Assembly: GCA_947463665.1 (NCBI GenBank) | Contig: CANHUD010000035.1 | Location: 1 to 13,824, forward strand | Reading direction: 5' to 3' | DNA: 13,824 nucleotides | Source of the DNA: Sphingobacteriales bacterium | Lineage (GTDB): Bacteria; Bacteroidota; Bacteroidia; Chitinophagales; Chitinophagaceae | Part shown: positions 1 through 6,453 of the stretch, piece by piece | Layout of the letters: each line of letters opens with the position of its first letter | Position numbering within the stretch: position 1 is the first letter of the stretch | Notes under the pieces: model-generated | The model's input: only the letters and a program-made list of their open reading frames with translations | Database searches by the model: none | What the model was told of the DNA's origin: nothing | Translations under genes and position numbers: made by a program

Positions 1-1
1 C

Positions 2-2506
2 ACGATCACGGGTCAGTATTTTGAGAATGTGAGTGCGGTGAGGTTTGGCGCAACAGCTGCTACATCTTTCACAGTGGTGAATAATACCACGATCACAGCA
101 GTGGTGGGTTCGGGATCAACCGGTTCCGTATCGGTAACTACTACAGGCGGTTCCGATAGCAAAGGAGGTTTCCGTTATAAAGTTCTGTGGACGGGTTCCA
201 CCAATGCCTTTAATAATGCCGCAAACTGGACTGGAAACCGAGTGCCGCAGACGGATGATGACATCGTATTTGATCCATCTGCTGCCAGCGATCTGGAACT
301 GGATGGCTCTAAAACGGTTGGAAATGTGGATTTCAACGGATCGGGTAAATCACTTAAACTGGGTGAGCACAACCTGATTGTAAAAGGGAATATAACCATG
401 CCGGGTAATATAACCGGATCGGGTAAAGTAGTAATGGAAGGAAGCAGTGCGCAGATCATACGCGGTGGTGGACGTATACCGGATCTGGAGATCAAGAACA
501 GCTCGGGGGTCACTATTGATGCTTCGGGGGATGAACTGGAAGTTATAGGCGTACTGCGATCTACATCGGGAATGCTGAATGCGAATGGTAAACTCCGTCT
601 GACCAGCAATAGCGGTGGTACCGCACGTGTTGGTGTGGTAGGCGGTTCCATTACAGGTAATGTGATCGCCGAACGATTTGTACAACGGAACAACAATACG
701 GATGGTACCGGCAGAGCATGGCGACTGGTGAGTATACCGGTAACCGGAACGGGTACACTGCGCGACTTCTTCATGAACGGAAGAAACGGCCAGGATCTCA
801 CAGATGCCACCGCAGTCAGCGGGGAATCAGAAAACGCGGGTACACCGATTGTAGGGCATGGGTATGCCGATGCAGCTGCGGCCACCGCTGCCGGGTTCGA
901 CTGGATCGGCGTAGCCAATATGGTGAGTAGTCTTCGGTATTACAGTGGTGATGCGGGTGGTGGCGCCTTCAACAGCGATCAGGTGCCGAGTCTCTCTACC
1001 ACTTATACCGCTGCCGATCAGGGTTACATGGCATTCACGCGCGGGGATCGAAAACTCAATTTCCCGGATGCGAACAGCTCGAACGCCACTACCTTCCGCA
1101 GTACGGGTACCTTGAAAACCGGTAACCAGCAGGTCAGTGTGGCACCAGCATCCACTTCTAAATACACCCTGGTGGGTAATCCCTACATGAGTGTACTGGA
1201 TCTGAATGCCTTCTATACCACCAACAGCGCGGTGATCAACCCGAGCTTTTGGATCTGGGAACCAAATATTGCCGGTACGTTCAAACAGGGCGAATACATC
1301 AATCTGTATAAATCCGGTACGGAATGGGTAACCAATACCGGTACCTATATCAATCCGCAACTGATCGAGAGCGGCGTGGCGTTCTTTGTTGAGCCGGTGA
1401 GCTCACTGGCTACAGCTACGAACATCACGATTCTGGAGACGCATAAGTCTTCTGAAGCCAGCGCGGGCCTTGCCCCGCTGAGCACAGAGCCCAAAGACGA
1501 ACGCGGCAGAATGTTTGTAAAACTCCAACGCGCAGATGCCCGCGGAGAGCGGCAGCTGATCGATGGAGTTGCGCTGGAGTTCCACAAAGACCTGAAAGAA
1601 ACCTTAGGTGATGCGATCGATCATGAGAAGCTGCGGAATGGTATCAGCAGAGGATCACTTTGGGTAACCAATAGCGGCAAATCGCTTTCCTCTGAAGGTC
1701 GCCCCTGGCCGGCACTGGATAGCCGCAAGAGCATCCCGCTGCGGATGTCGAACATTGGTGACCAAACGCTGATTGTAGCCATCGATCCGCGGGGTATGAA
1801 TAAGCCTGGACTGAAGGCATGGTTAAAAGACAACAGCCTGAGGACAGAGCAGGAAATTGATCTGGGCCGTGTGAACGAGTTCGACTTCATCGGCACGGGT
1901 AGCTCCGCGAAAGATTCCACGAGGTTTGAGATTGTCTACGCCCAACAACAGCTTCCTCCGGTGAAATTCATCCATACATCGGCTAAGAAAGTAGCCAGTG
2001 GAGTAGAAGTGACCTGGGAAACCCCACTGGATGCAGGTGCCAGCTATGAGATCGTGCGGAGTGCGGATCTGGAGAGCTTCACTACTATTCATAAGCAGAA
2101 CGCAGCCGGTAAGGCCAGTAATAGCTACAGCTTTACAGATACCAAGCCTCACCCGGTAGTCAACTACTACCGTGTAGTATCCAAAAATGCTACGGGTCAA
2201 CTCTGGATGAGCAACTGGATGCGGGTGAACATGAGCATGAAGGCGGGGGATTGGAAACTGTATCCAAACCCATCTGCTGAAACCAAGTTGCAACTGGAAC
2301 TGGCAGAGGTTGCATCCGGCACGTACACCGTGAGTGTGTTTGACCAGCAGGGCCGTCAGGTAGACCAGCAGCGGATTGAGCATAGCGGAGGTAACCGGGT
2401 ACATGGGTTGATCCTGCCAAAACGACTGACCACCGGCATCTACATCCTACAGGTGACGAATGCAAGAGGGGAAATCGAGCAGACGATGAAGTGGATGCGG
2501 GAGTAA
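2..2506 (+). CDS. Large secreted surface protein with IPT/TIG-like start and T9SS type A sorting tail (5' truncated by window edge)
   Basis: This is the C-terminal part of a large exported protein. The frame is open to the left edge; a GTG at 29 is possible as a start, but in-frame codons from base 2 continue the same domain, so the true start lies outside. Residues are numbered from that GTG. Residues 1-50 look like the end of an IPT/TIG immunoglobulin-like repeat (FGATAATSFTVVNNTTITAV). Residues 52-220 are a Gly/Asn/Thr-rich beta-strand region opening with WTGSTNAFNNAANWTGN, typical of Bacteroidota surface proteins. Residues about 230-470 contain a SIPVTGTGTL/VGNPYMS block often found upstream of T9SS tails. 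Residues about 644-735 resemble a fibronectin type III fold. Residues 741-825 are the T9SS type A sorting domain (WKLYPNPSA, then GTYTVSVFDQQGR, then LTTGIYILQV). In the family this tail directs the protein through the outer membrane, usually for cleavage and surface attachment. No catalytic domain is visible, so an adhesin or structural role is only inferred. Confidence 0.88.
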   Translation, partial: TITGQYFENVSAVRFGATAATSFTVVNNTTITAVVGSGSTGSVSVTTTGGSDSKGGFRYKVLWTGSTNAFNNAANWTGNRVPQTDDDIVFDPSAASDLELDGSKTVGNVDFNGSGKSLKLGEHNLIVKGNITMPGNITGSGKVVMEGSSAQIIRGGGRIPDLEIKNSSGVTIDASGDELEVIGVLRSTSGMLNANGKLRLTSNSGGTARVGVVGGSITGNVIAERFVQRNNNTDGTGRAWRLVSIPVTGTGTLRDFFMNGRNGQDLTDATAVSGESENAGTPIVGHGYADAAAATAAGFDWIGVANMVSSLRYYSGDAGGGAFNSDQVPSLSTTYTAADQGYMAFTRGDRKLNFPDANSSNATTFRSTGTLKTGNQQVSVAPASTSKYTLVGNPYMSVLDLNAFYTTNSAVINPSFWIWEPNIAGTFKQGEYINLYKSGTEWVTNTGTYINPQLIESGVAFFVEPVSSLATATNITILETHKSSEASAGLAPLSTEPKDERGRMFVKLQRADARGERQLIDGVALEFHKDLKETLGDAIDHEKLRNGISRGSLWVTNSGKSLSSEGRPWPALDSRKSIPLRMSNIGDQTLIVAIDPRGMNKPGLKAWLKDNSLRTEQEIDLGRVNEFDFIGTGSSAKDSTRFEIVYAQQQLPPVKFIHTSAKKVASGVEVTWETPLDAGASYEIVRSADLESFTTIHKQNAAGKASNSYSFTDTKPHPVVNYYRVVSKNATGQLWMSNWMRVNMSMKAGDWKLYPNPSAETKLQLELAEVASGTYTVSVFDQQGRQVDQQRIEHSGGNRVHGLILPKRLTTGIYILQVTNARGEIEQTMKWMRE

Positions 2507-2537
2507 CCTAAAAAGCTAGTAGTAAACAATCTTAAAC

Positions 2538-2569
2538 ATTCCCTGCAGTCGGCAGCGGCTGCAGGGAAT
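2538..2569. terminator. Perfect 11-bp inverted repeat (hairpin) between the two T9SS genes
   Basis: ATTCCCTGCAG at 2538-2548 is the exact reverse complement of 2559-2569, with a 10-base loop. It lies 32 bases after the upstream stop and 15 bases before the next start. An A-run rather than a T-run follows it on the + strand, so it is not a textbook intrinsic terminator. It could instead attenuate, stabilise or process a bicistronic transcript. The stem is directly visible; its role is inferred. Confidence 0.5.
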
Positions 2570-2583
2570 AAAAAAATACAGCA

Positions 2584-3189
2584 ATGAAAAAGCAACTCTT
2601 CAGCATATTGGTACTGATCCTGATAGCAAACTTCACAAATGCGCAGGGAGGAGATCCCGCCGATGGCGATGCCATCCTACCGGTAGTCTGGAAAAGCTTC
2701 ACGGGAAAGGCCCGGCAGCGGAGCATCGTACTCAACTGGGAAACAGCCACGGAGCGAAACGCTAAGGAATTTGCGGTACAGCATAGTACCAATGGAACAA
2801 AATGGGACAGCATCGGCGTAGTAACCGCATCGGGTAATACGTCAACCGCCAGAGCCTATAACTTTACACATAGCACCGCACCGGGTGGCACCAATCATTA
2901 CCGCCTCCTGCAGCGGGATCTGGATGGGAAATCGGCGTTCAGCAAGACCATCAGCGTGAAGCTGAACAACACGGCTGGGCTGACCATCTTAGGTAATCCC
3001 GTGGAGCAGTGGGTGTTACGCATCCGCCTCGAGCAGCCGGCGCTGGTGACGTTGCAGGATCCTTCGGGAAGAAGGGTGTACAGTGTCCGGCAGACTGCGG
3101 GTCTACAGACCATTGATGTAAGCCGGTTGTCGAAAGGATACTACCTGCTTGAGGTGGCTGGTACGGTAGAGCGGGTTTGGATCCGATAG
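2584..3189 (+). CDS. Small secreted protein: signal peptide, FN3-like domain, T9SS type A tail
   Basis: This is a 201-residue exported protein. Residues 1-21 form a signal peptide with a Lys-Lys start, a hydrophobic core and a probable cleavage after NA before QGGD. Residues about 34-127 read as the fibronectin-III-like module that often sits before T9SS tails (IVLNWETATERNAKEFAVQ, then HYRLLQRDLDGKSAFSKT). Residues about 134-201 are a T9SS type A sorting domain with a degenerate entry motif (TILGNPVEQ in place of the usual YPNP) and the later hallmarks VTLQDPSGRRVY and LSKGYYLLEV. Apart from the FN3-like module there is no cargo, so this is close to a bare secretion tail. It follows the larger T9SS gene by 77 bp on the same strand and may be co-transcribed. 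The chosen ATG is the only one giving a complete signal peptide. The function of the mature protein is unknown. Confidence 0.86.
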   Translation: MKKQLFSILVLILIANFTNAQGGDPADGDAILPVVWKSFTGKARQRSIVLNWETATERNAKEFAVQHSTNGTKWDSIGVVTASGNTSTARAYNFTHSTAPGGTNHYRLLQRDLDGKSAFSKTISVKLNNTAGLTILGNPVEQWVLRIRLEQPALVTLQDPSGRRVYSVRQTAGLQTIDVSRLSKGYYLLEVAGTVERVWIR

Positions 3190-3336
3190 GCTCAAAGGGA
3201 GCTAATCCCGCAAGCCGGTCATCTTTCATTGTGGTGATTGTTTTGAGTGCTTAATACAACGATAAAGAGACACATCTTGTCTAGTTCTTTTCGTATTATT
3301 AAGTAACCTACGTCGGATTTCTGGTTTTTTCCCAAT
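3190..3336. other. Convergent intergenic region without a clear feature
   Basis: These 147 bases separate the small T9SS gene from the end of hipT. I see only a weak 5-bp hairpin at 3268-3282 followed by T-rich sequence, and a T6 run at 3325-3330. Neither is a convincing terminator. No gene is apparent. Confidence 0.4.
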
Positions 3337-4341
3337 TTAAGCCAGTAAATAATTTCTTTTGGTCTGGTACATCATCAGGTATCCTCTTTTATTGGCTTGG
3401 CTAAGGAAAGAACGGCTGATCAATGTTTCCATTAAGGGTTGTTTTTCCAGATATGGCCGCATTAATTTTTCAGTTCGATTTTCGGAAACACCAATTCGTT
3501 TTGCAAACTCTTCGAAATCGGTTTTATTCGGATGATTTCTTATTTTGTATTTCTCACTTTTAAAGTTATCTGCAAACAGCCCTTTGTCAAGAGCAAAATC
3601 TGTATCATCCACATGCAACCGGGTGTTGATCAGATCATAGGCGGGGCTTAATAAATAATCTCCTTTAGTTGATTCACGTAATGAAAAATTTTTTAAATGG
3701 GCATCTCCATTTGAAAATAAAAAGTTGAAAAGCACCAGTGAAAAGTATTTTTCAATTTCTACGCGCCATGCCGAGACATATTTACGGATCAGCATTCCGG
3801 CTTCTTCATAGCTGTATTCGTATTTAAAATTTGGTCCGGCAATATCTTTCGTTTTCCCTGCTAATGTTGCGAAGTCCTCTATGCCCCATTTGCTGCCATC
3901 TTCTTTTGCATCAAATCGTTTGGTAATATAAGCAGGGGTACCATTTCGAAAAAAAATCAGGGCGTTTTCTGCTGTGTTCAGGCCATACACTTGTTTAGCT
4001 ATCTGCATGGTGAGGTGTTCATTGGCAGGAACCTGGTCCACTTTTTTTAAATCCCTTGGTATTGGTTTGAATATGTAGGTTCCCTGTTCACCTTTCTGCG
4101 TTAGGCGAAGCATATTCTTTTCTAATAGAAAACTCAATTTTTCCTGTACGCCGGATATGGAGATATGTTTTCGATTTTCCATAAATAGTTCGGCAACGTT
4201 TTCATTTTGCGTTGGCTGATCATACGGTAAAATATGATGTACCTTCCTGCCATTGAAAAGATTCCGTAAGCAACCGGGGCTATAGGTTGAAAAGCCTTCT
4301 GTCAATGTACCGGGGCAAATGTTTAATTCATGGCTATTCAT
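3337..4341 (-). CDS. hipT: HipT-like Ser/Thr kinase toxin (HipA C-terminal kinase domain)
   Basis: This 334-residue protein corresponds to the kinase part of HipA without its N-terminal domain. HipA-family kinases phosphorylate aminoacyl-tRNA synthetases and arrest growth; E. coli HipT targets TrpS. Visible motifs are a Gly-rich-loop segment S61-I62-S63-G64 followed by VQEKLSF (the autophosphorylation site region), an ATP-binding Lys at K92 in TYIFKP, NEHLTMQIAKQVYGL at 107-121, YITKRFD at 138-143, the catalytic loop NGDAHLKN at 211-218 (D213, N218), and the metal-binding SPAYD at 232-236 with D235. All kinase residues look intact, so the enzyme should be active. The Ser-Ile-Ser spacing matches the double-serine motif described for E. 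coli HipT. The start ATG overlaps the hipS stop (ATGA, 4338-4341), which implies translational coupling. The gene is AT-rich compared with the T9SS genes upstream. The cellular target cannot be read from the sequence. Confidence 0.9.
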   Translation of the reverse strand: MNSHELNICPGTLTEGFSTYSPGCLRNLFNGRKVHHILPYDQPTQNENVAELFMENRKHISISGVQEKLSFLLEKNMLRLTQKGEQGTYIFKPIPRDLKKVDQVPANEHLTMQIAKQVYGLNTAENALIFFRNGTPAYITKRFDAKEDGSKWGIEDFATLAGKTKDIAGPNFKYEYSYEEAGMLIRKYVSAWRVEIEKYFSLVLFNFLFSNGDAHLKNFSLRESTKGDYLLSPAYDLINTRLHVDDTDFALDKGLFADNFKSEKYKIRNHPNKTDFEEFAKRIGVSENRTEKLMRPYLEKQPLMETLISRSFLSQANKRGYLMMYQTKRNYLLA

Positions 4342-4667
4342 AGTGTTGTCACGGGTTTTATGGTCACTGGCCCGATGGTGTCATATTGTGCTGTTGCTGC
4401 GAGTAGGCCCATATGGTCCTCTTCATCAATCCGCAGCTGAATGCTTTGCATTTTTCTGTTTACTCCCTCACTGAGCATGTTGAAGAAATAAGGAAACAGA
4501 GAATCACTACTATATTCTTTTTGTGTTTTTGGGAGTGTTAAACTGATGGCCGGTTTACCTTCATCCATAAAATAAGTGTCGTCATATCTAAAAATATAGT
4601 GATGGCGATTTTCTTCTATGAGTAAGCCGGCCAGGATATTATTATGATATACTTCAACTGTTCTCAT
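4338..4667 (-). CDS. hipS: HipS-like protein (stand-alone HipA N-terminal domain)
   Basis: This 109-residue protein matches the N-terminal (couple_hipA) subdomain that is normally fused to the HipA kinase. It begins with a short beta-rich segment (VEVYHNNILAGLL), then ISLTLP at 41-46, the family hallmark FPYFFNMLSEGVNRK at 58-72, and the closing D84-HMGLLAATAQYDTIGPVTI. In E. coli HipBST the equivalent protein is the antitoxin that blocks the HipT kinase, whereas HipB mainly supplies DNA binding. The same role here is inferred. It starts three bases after the hipB stop, with tandem TAA TAA immediately before the ATG, and its own stop overlaps the hipT start by four bases, so the three genes form a tight operon. 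A frameshifted single hipA is unlikely because each piece has its own start and a clean domain boundary. Confidence 0.85.
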   Translation of the reverse strand: MRTVEVYHNNILAGLLIEENRHHYIFRYDDTYFMDEGKPAISLTLPKTQKEYSSDSLFPYFFNMLSEGVNRKMQSIQLRIDEEDHMGLLAATAQYDTIGPVTIKPVTTL

Positions 4668-4670
4668 TTA

Positions 4671-4880
4671 TTATGGCTTCTTTTTCACTTCAAAACGTAA
4701 TTCCATTCCCAACACTTCCGCTAATTTGTTCAGCACATCTAAGGAAGGATTTGCCTGTCCATTTTCCAATTTGTATAATGTGTTTACACTGATGTGCGCT
4801 AATTCAGCCAAATCTGGCTGGGTGATATCCAGCTCCTTCCGCCTGGCTTTTATGGCTTTCCCAAATTCTTTGACTAACAT
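4671..4880 (-). CDS. hipB: HipB-like XRE-family HTH regulator
   Basis: This is a 69-residue DNA-binding protein consisting almost entirely of an XRE/Cro-type helix-turn-helix. Residues 7-35 contain GKAIKARRKELDITQPDLAE, then AHISVNTLYKLENGQANPS spans the recognition helix, followed by LDVLNKLAEVLGMEL. It is shorter than many HipB proteins and has only a brief basic tail (VKKKP). It is first in the hipBST operon and probably autorepresses it. The ATG (4878-4880, reverse strand) lies inside a perfect 12-bp palindrome at 4877-4888, so repressor binding would cover the translation start region. No strong Shine-Dalgarno is seen, as is usual in Bacteroidota. Whether HipB also helps neutralise the toxin cannot be judged. 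Confidence 0.9.
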   Translation of the reverse strand: MLVKEFGKAIKARRKELDITQPDLAELAHISVNTLYKLENGQANPSLDVLNKLAEVLGMELRFEVKKKP

Positions 4881-4890
4881 TATAATGTGG
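4877..4890. promoter_or_regulatory. Putative hipBST operator O1
   Basis: ACATTATAATGT at 4877-4888 is a perfect 12-bp palindrome and contains the hipB start codon. ATTATAATGTGG at 4879-4890 is repeated exactly at 4939-4950. Both facts are visible in the sequence. HipB binding is inferred from position. Confidence 0.6.
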
Positions 4891-4898
4891 ATTTTGCA

Positions 4899-4906
4899 TA
4901 AAAATA
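4899..4906 (-). promoter_or_regulatory. Candidate -7 element of the hipBST promoter
   Basis: Read on the minus strand this is TATTTTTA, seven of eight matches to the Bacteroidota TAnnTTTG element. It lies between the two operator-like repeats and would give a leader of about 12 bases. I see no good -33 TTTG partner. An identical octamer lies upstream of the GNAT gene. Confidence 0.35.
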
Positions 4907-4935
4907 GTACAATTTTATTTGCTTTCTAGTAAAAT

Positions 4936-4950
4936 CATATTATAATGTGG
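4936..4950. promoter_or_regulatory. Putative hipBST operator O2
   Basis: CATATTATAATGTG at 4936-4949 is a palindrome with one mismatched pair and shares ATTATAATGTGG exactly with O1, 60 bp away. The pair brackets the candidate hipB promoter, an arrangement suited to cooperative autorepression. Confidence 0.55.
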
Positions 4951-5077
4951 TTTTTAAAAAGGAATTAACCCAGATAGGGTATAACATGATCATTTTGCGG
5001 GTTTAAAACTTCCATCATGAATGCCCCCTTGCCATCTGCCAATCCATTATCTTGCAGATACGTAACTTTATTAAGGA

Positions 5078-6337
5078 ATGCTTCTCTACGTCTCCCTGTT
5101 AAATTGTTTTCTTTCCCTGTTAATGTTGTTCTTTAACCGGAGGAAGAACCGAAATAGCATATTCCTATCCTTTGTGATTCTGTTTATTTCCCTTTATACT
5201 ACCGCTTATTACTTTATCGCATTTGGTCAATCGCATTTTTGGGCGGCCATTTTTTATGCCAATTTAGCTCCCTTGTGGTACCTGCCCGGTCCTTTTCTTT
5301 ACTGGTATGTCAGGGGAAATCTGGAAGATCGGCTGCATTGGCGGCAAAGCGACTGGCTTCACCTGCTGCCCTTTGCGATATCTCTTATTGGAGTCTTGCC
5401 GTATTTGATCAAACCGTTTCAGTATAAGCTGGACACGGTTAGTGCCCTCTTTCGCGACCCTAACATTCCGAAATTTGCTCCACCAAACTGGTTGATATCT
5501 GTAGAATGGAATCTGATTCTTCGCCCCGGTCTGGTGCTGACCTATGCCGTATTTTGCATCGGTTGGGTAGTGAAGGCCCAGGGCCCTATTTCCCGATCAT
5601 CGGAAGTAGCTCAGGATCAATGGTTCTTTTTACGCAATTGGATGATCCTGTTATGTGGGATGCTGATTTTTCTTAGTGGACCGTCGCTGGTGTTATCCTA
5701 CTTTTATAGTGTGGATGATCATATTGATTTTGGCAGGATCAACACCTATTCGATGTCCTACATTACGGCGTACGCACCTACATTATTATCCGTTATACTC
5801 CTTATCTATCCCAGGATTCTCTATGGCATTCCCCGGTCAACGTTAACGGTTCGTACTGCCACAGCCCCGAATGATCCGATTTCAGGAGAGGCGGAGGAGC
5901 ATTCCGGTTACGGCAAATCCGCTGTGAAGGAAGCGGAATTGTTACGGCAGAACCACGGCCCTTTTGAGGAACTAAGCCAGCGGGTACTTGTATTCATGGC
6001 AGAGCGGAAGCCTTATCTGGATGCCGATTTTACGCTGGAAGGGCTCGCTAAAGCGATGAATGTACCGAAGCATCATCTATACTATTGTTTTCAGAATATA
6101 CTGCATACTAAGTTTACCCGACTGCGGACCGAATATCGAATTGAGCATGCCAAGAAGCTCCTTGCCGAAGCAGATCTTACCAGAACCACACTGAATGTTG
6201 TGGGAAAAGAATCCGGGTTTTCATCTACGTCCGCATTTTACACAGCGTTTAAGGTTGAAGTTGGCTGCTCACCCGGTGAATATGCAGCAGGAGTTAATCC
6301 TACGGCTTCGGGTGCGATTGATCAGGATAACAGCTAA
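5078..6337 (+). CDS. Membrane-anchored AraC-family transcriptional regulator (seven TM segments plus HTH)
   Basis: This 419-residue protein has an N-terminal membrane half and a C-terminal DNA-binding half. By eye there are seven hydrophobic segments at about 2-19, 26-47, 54-78, 93-111, 147-166, 185-208 and 226-247. A linker of about 60 residues leads to an AraC/XylS double HTH at 306-404, with DFTLEGLAKAMNVPKHHLYY as the first helix pair, the linker helix FTRLRTEYRIEHAKKLL, and LNVVGKESGFSSTSAFYTAF as the second. Such proteins are common in Bacteroidota and are thought to couple a membrane or envelope signal to transcription; the ligand is unknown. The ATG at 5078 is preceded directly by AAGGA, which is too close for a normal Shine-Dalgarno. 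Starting at Met16 would delete the first TM segment. The gene is divergent from hipB and lies 116 bp before the secreted protein gene at 6454, a possible target. Confidence 0.87.
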   Translation: MLLYVSLLNCFLSLLMLFFNRRKNRNSIFLSFVILFISLYTTAYYFIAFGQSHFWAAIFYANLAPLWYLPGPFLYWYVRGNLEDRLHWRQSDWLHLLPFAISLIGVLPYLIKPFQYKLDTVSALFRDPNIPKFAPPNWLISVEWNLILRPGLVLTYAVFCIGWVVKAQGPISRSSEVAQDQWFFLRNWMILLCGMLIFLSGPSLVLSYFYSVDDHIDFGRINTYSMSYITAYAPTLLSVILLIYPRILYGIPRSTLTVRTATAPNDPISGEAEEHSGYGKSAVKEAELLRQNHGPFEELSQRVLVFMAERKPYLDADFTLEGLAKAMNVPKHHLYYCFQNILHTKFTRLRTEYRIEHAKKLLAEADLTRTTLNVVGKESGFSSTSAFYTAFKVEVGCSPGEYAAGVNPTASGAIDQDNS

Positions 6338-6352
6338 AATCTGAATGGAGGT

Positions 6353-6393
6353 TTTCAGAATCTTAGATTCTGGAATTTCAGAATCTCGTTTTT
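6353..6393 (+). terminator. Hairpin/repeat element after the AraC-type gene: possible terminator or operator
   Basis: AGATTCTG at 6365-6372 pairs perfectly with CAGAATCT at 6379-6386 around a 6-base loop, and CG plus TTTTT follow, which resembles an intrinsic terminator for the upstream gene. The same heptamer CAGAATC also occurs at 6356-6362, so TTTCAGAATCT is directly repeated 23 bp apart (6353-6363 and 6376-6386). That two-turn spacing could also suit an AraC-type operator upstream of the gene at 6454. Confidence 0.5.
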
Positions 6394-6400
6394 ACATTTT
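6393..6400 (+). promoter_or_regulatory. Candidate -7 promoter element upstream of the surface protein gene
   Basis: TACATTTT followed by TG is near the Bacteroidota TAnnTTTG element. It lies about 55 bases before the ATG at 6454 and directly downstream of the CAGAATC repeats. No clear -33 partner was found. Confidence 0.3.
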
Positions 6401-6453
6401 TGAAAGGGCTTCGGTAGTAGTTTGCCGCATTGAAAAATCCAACTTATTTGACA

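Noticed and set aside
175..918. Long minus-strand open frame opposite the large T9SS gene
   Set aside because: It lies wholly inside a well-supported coding region, its product is a low-complexity Ser/Pro/Val sequence with no domain, and it is explained by high-GC antisense codon bias.
827..2404. Other minus-strand open frames opposite the T9SS gene
   Set aside because: Arg/Gly/His-rich translations with no signal peptide or motif; shadows of the sense gene.
3268..3282. Hairpin AGACA-N5-TGTCT as a terminator after the small T9SS gene
   Set aside because: Only five base pairs and no solid T-tract.
3337..4667. hipA broken by a frameshift
   Set aside because: Both pieces have their own ATG, the junction is a 4-base ATGA overlap at a natural domain boundary, and all kinase residues are intact, as expected for HipS-HipT.
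6430..6453. TTG start for the secreted surface protein
   Set aside because: It would add eight residues before a normal signal peptide; ATG at 6454 is the better start.
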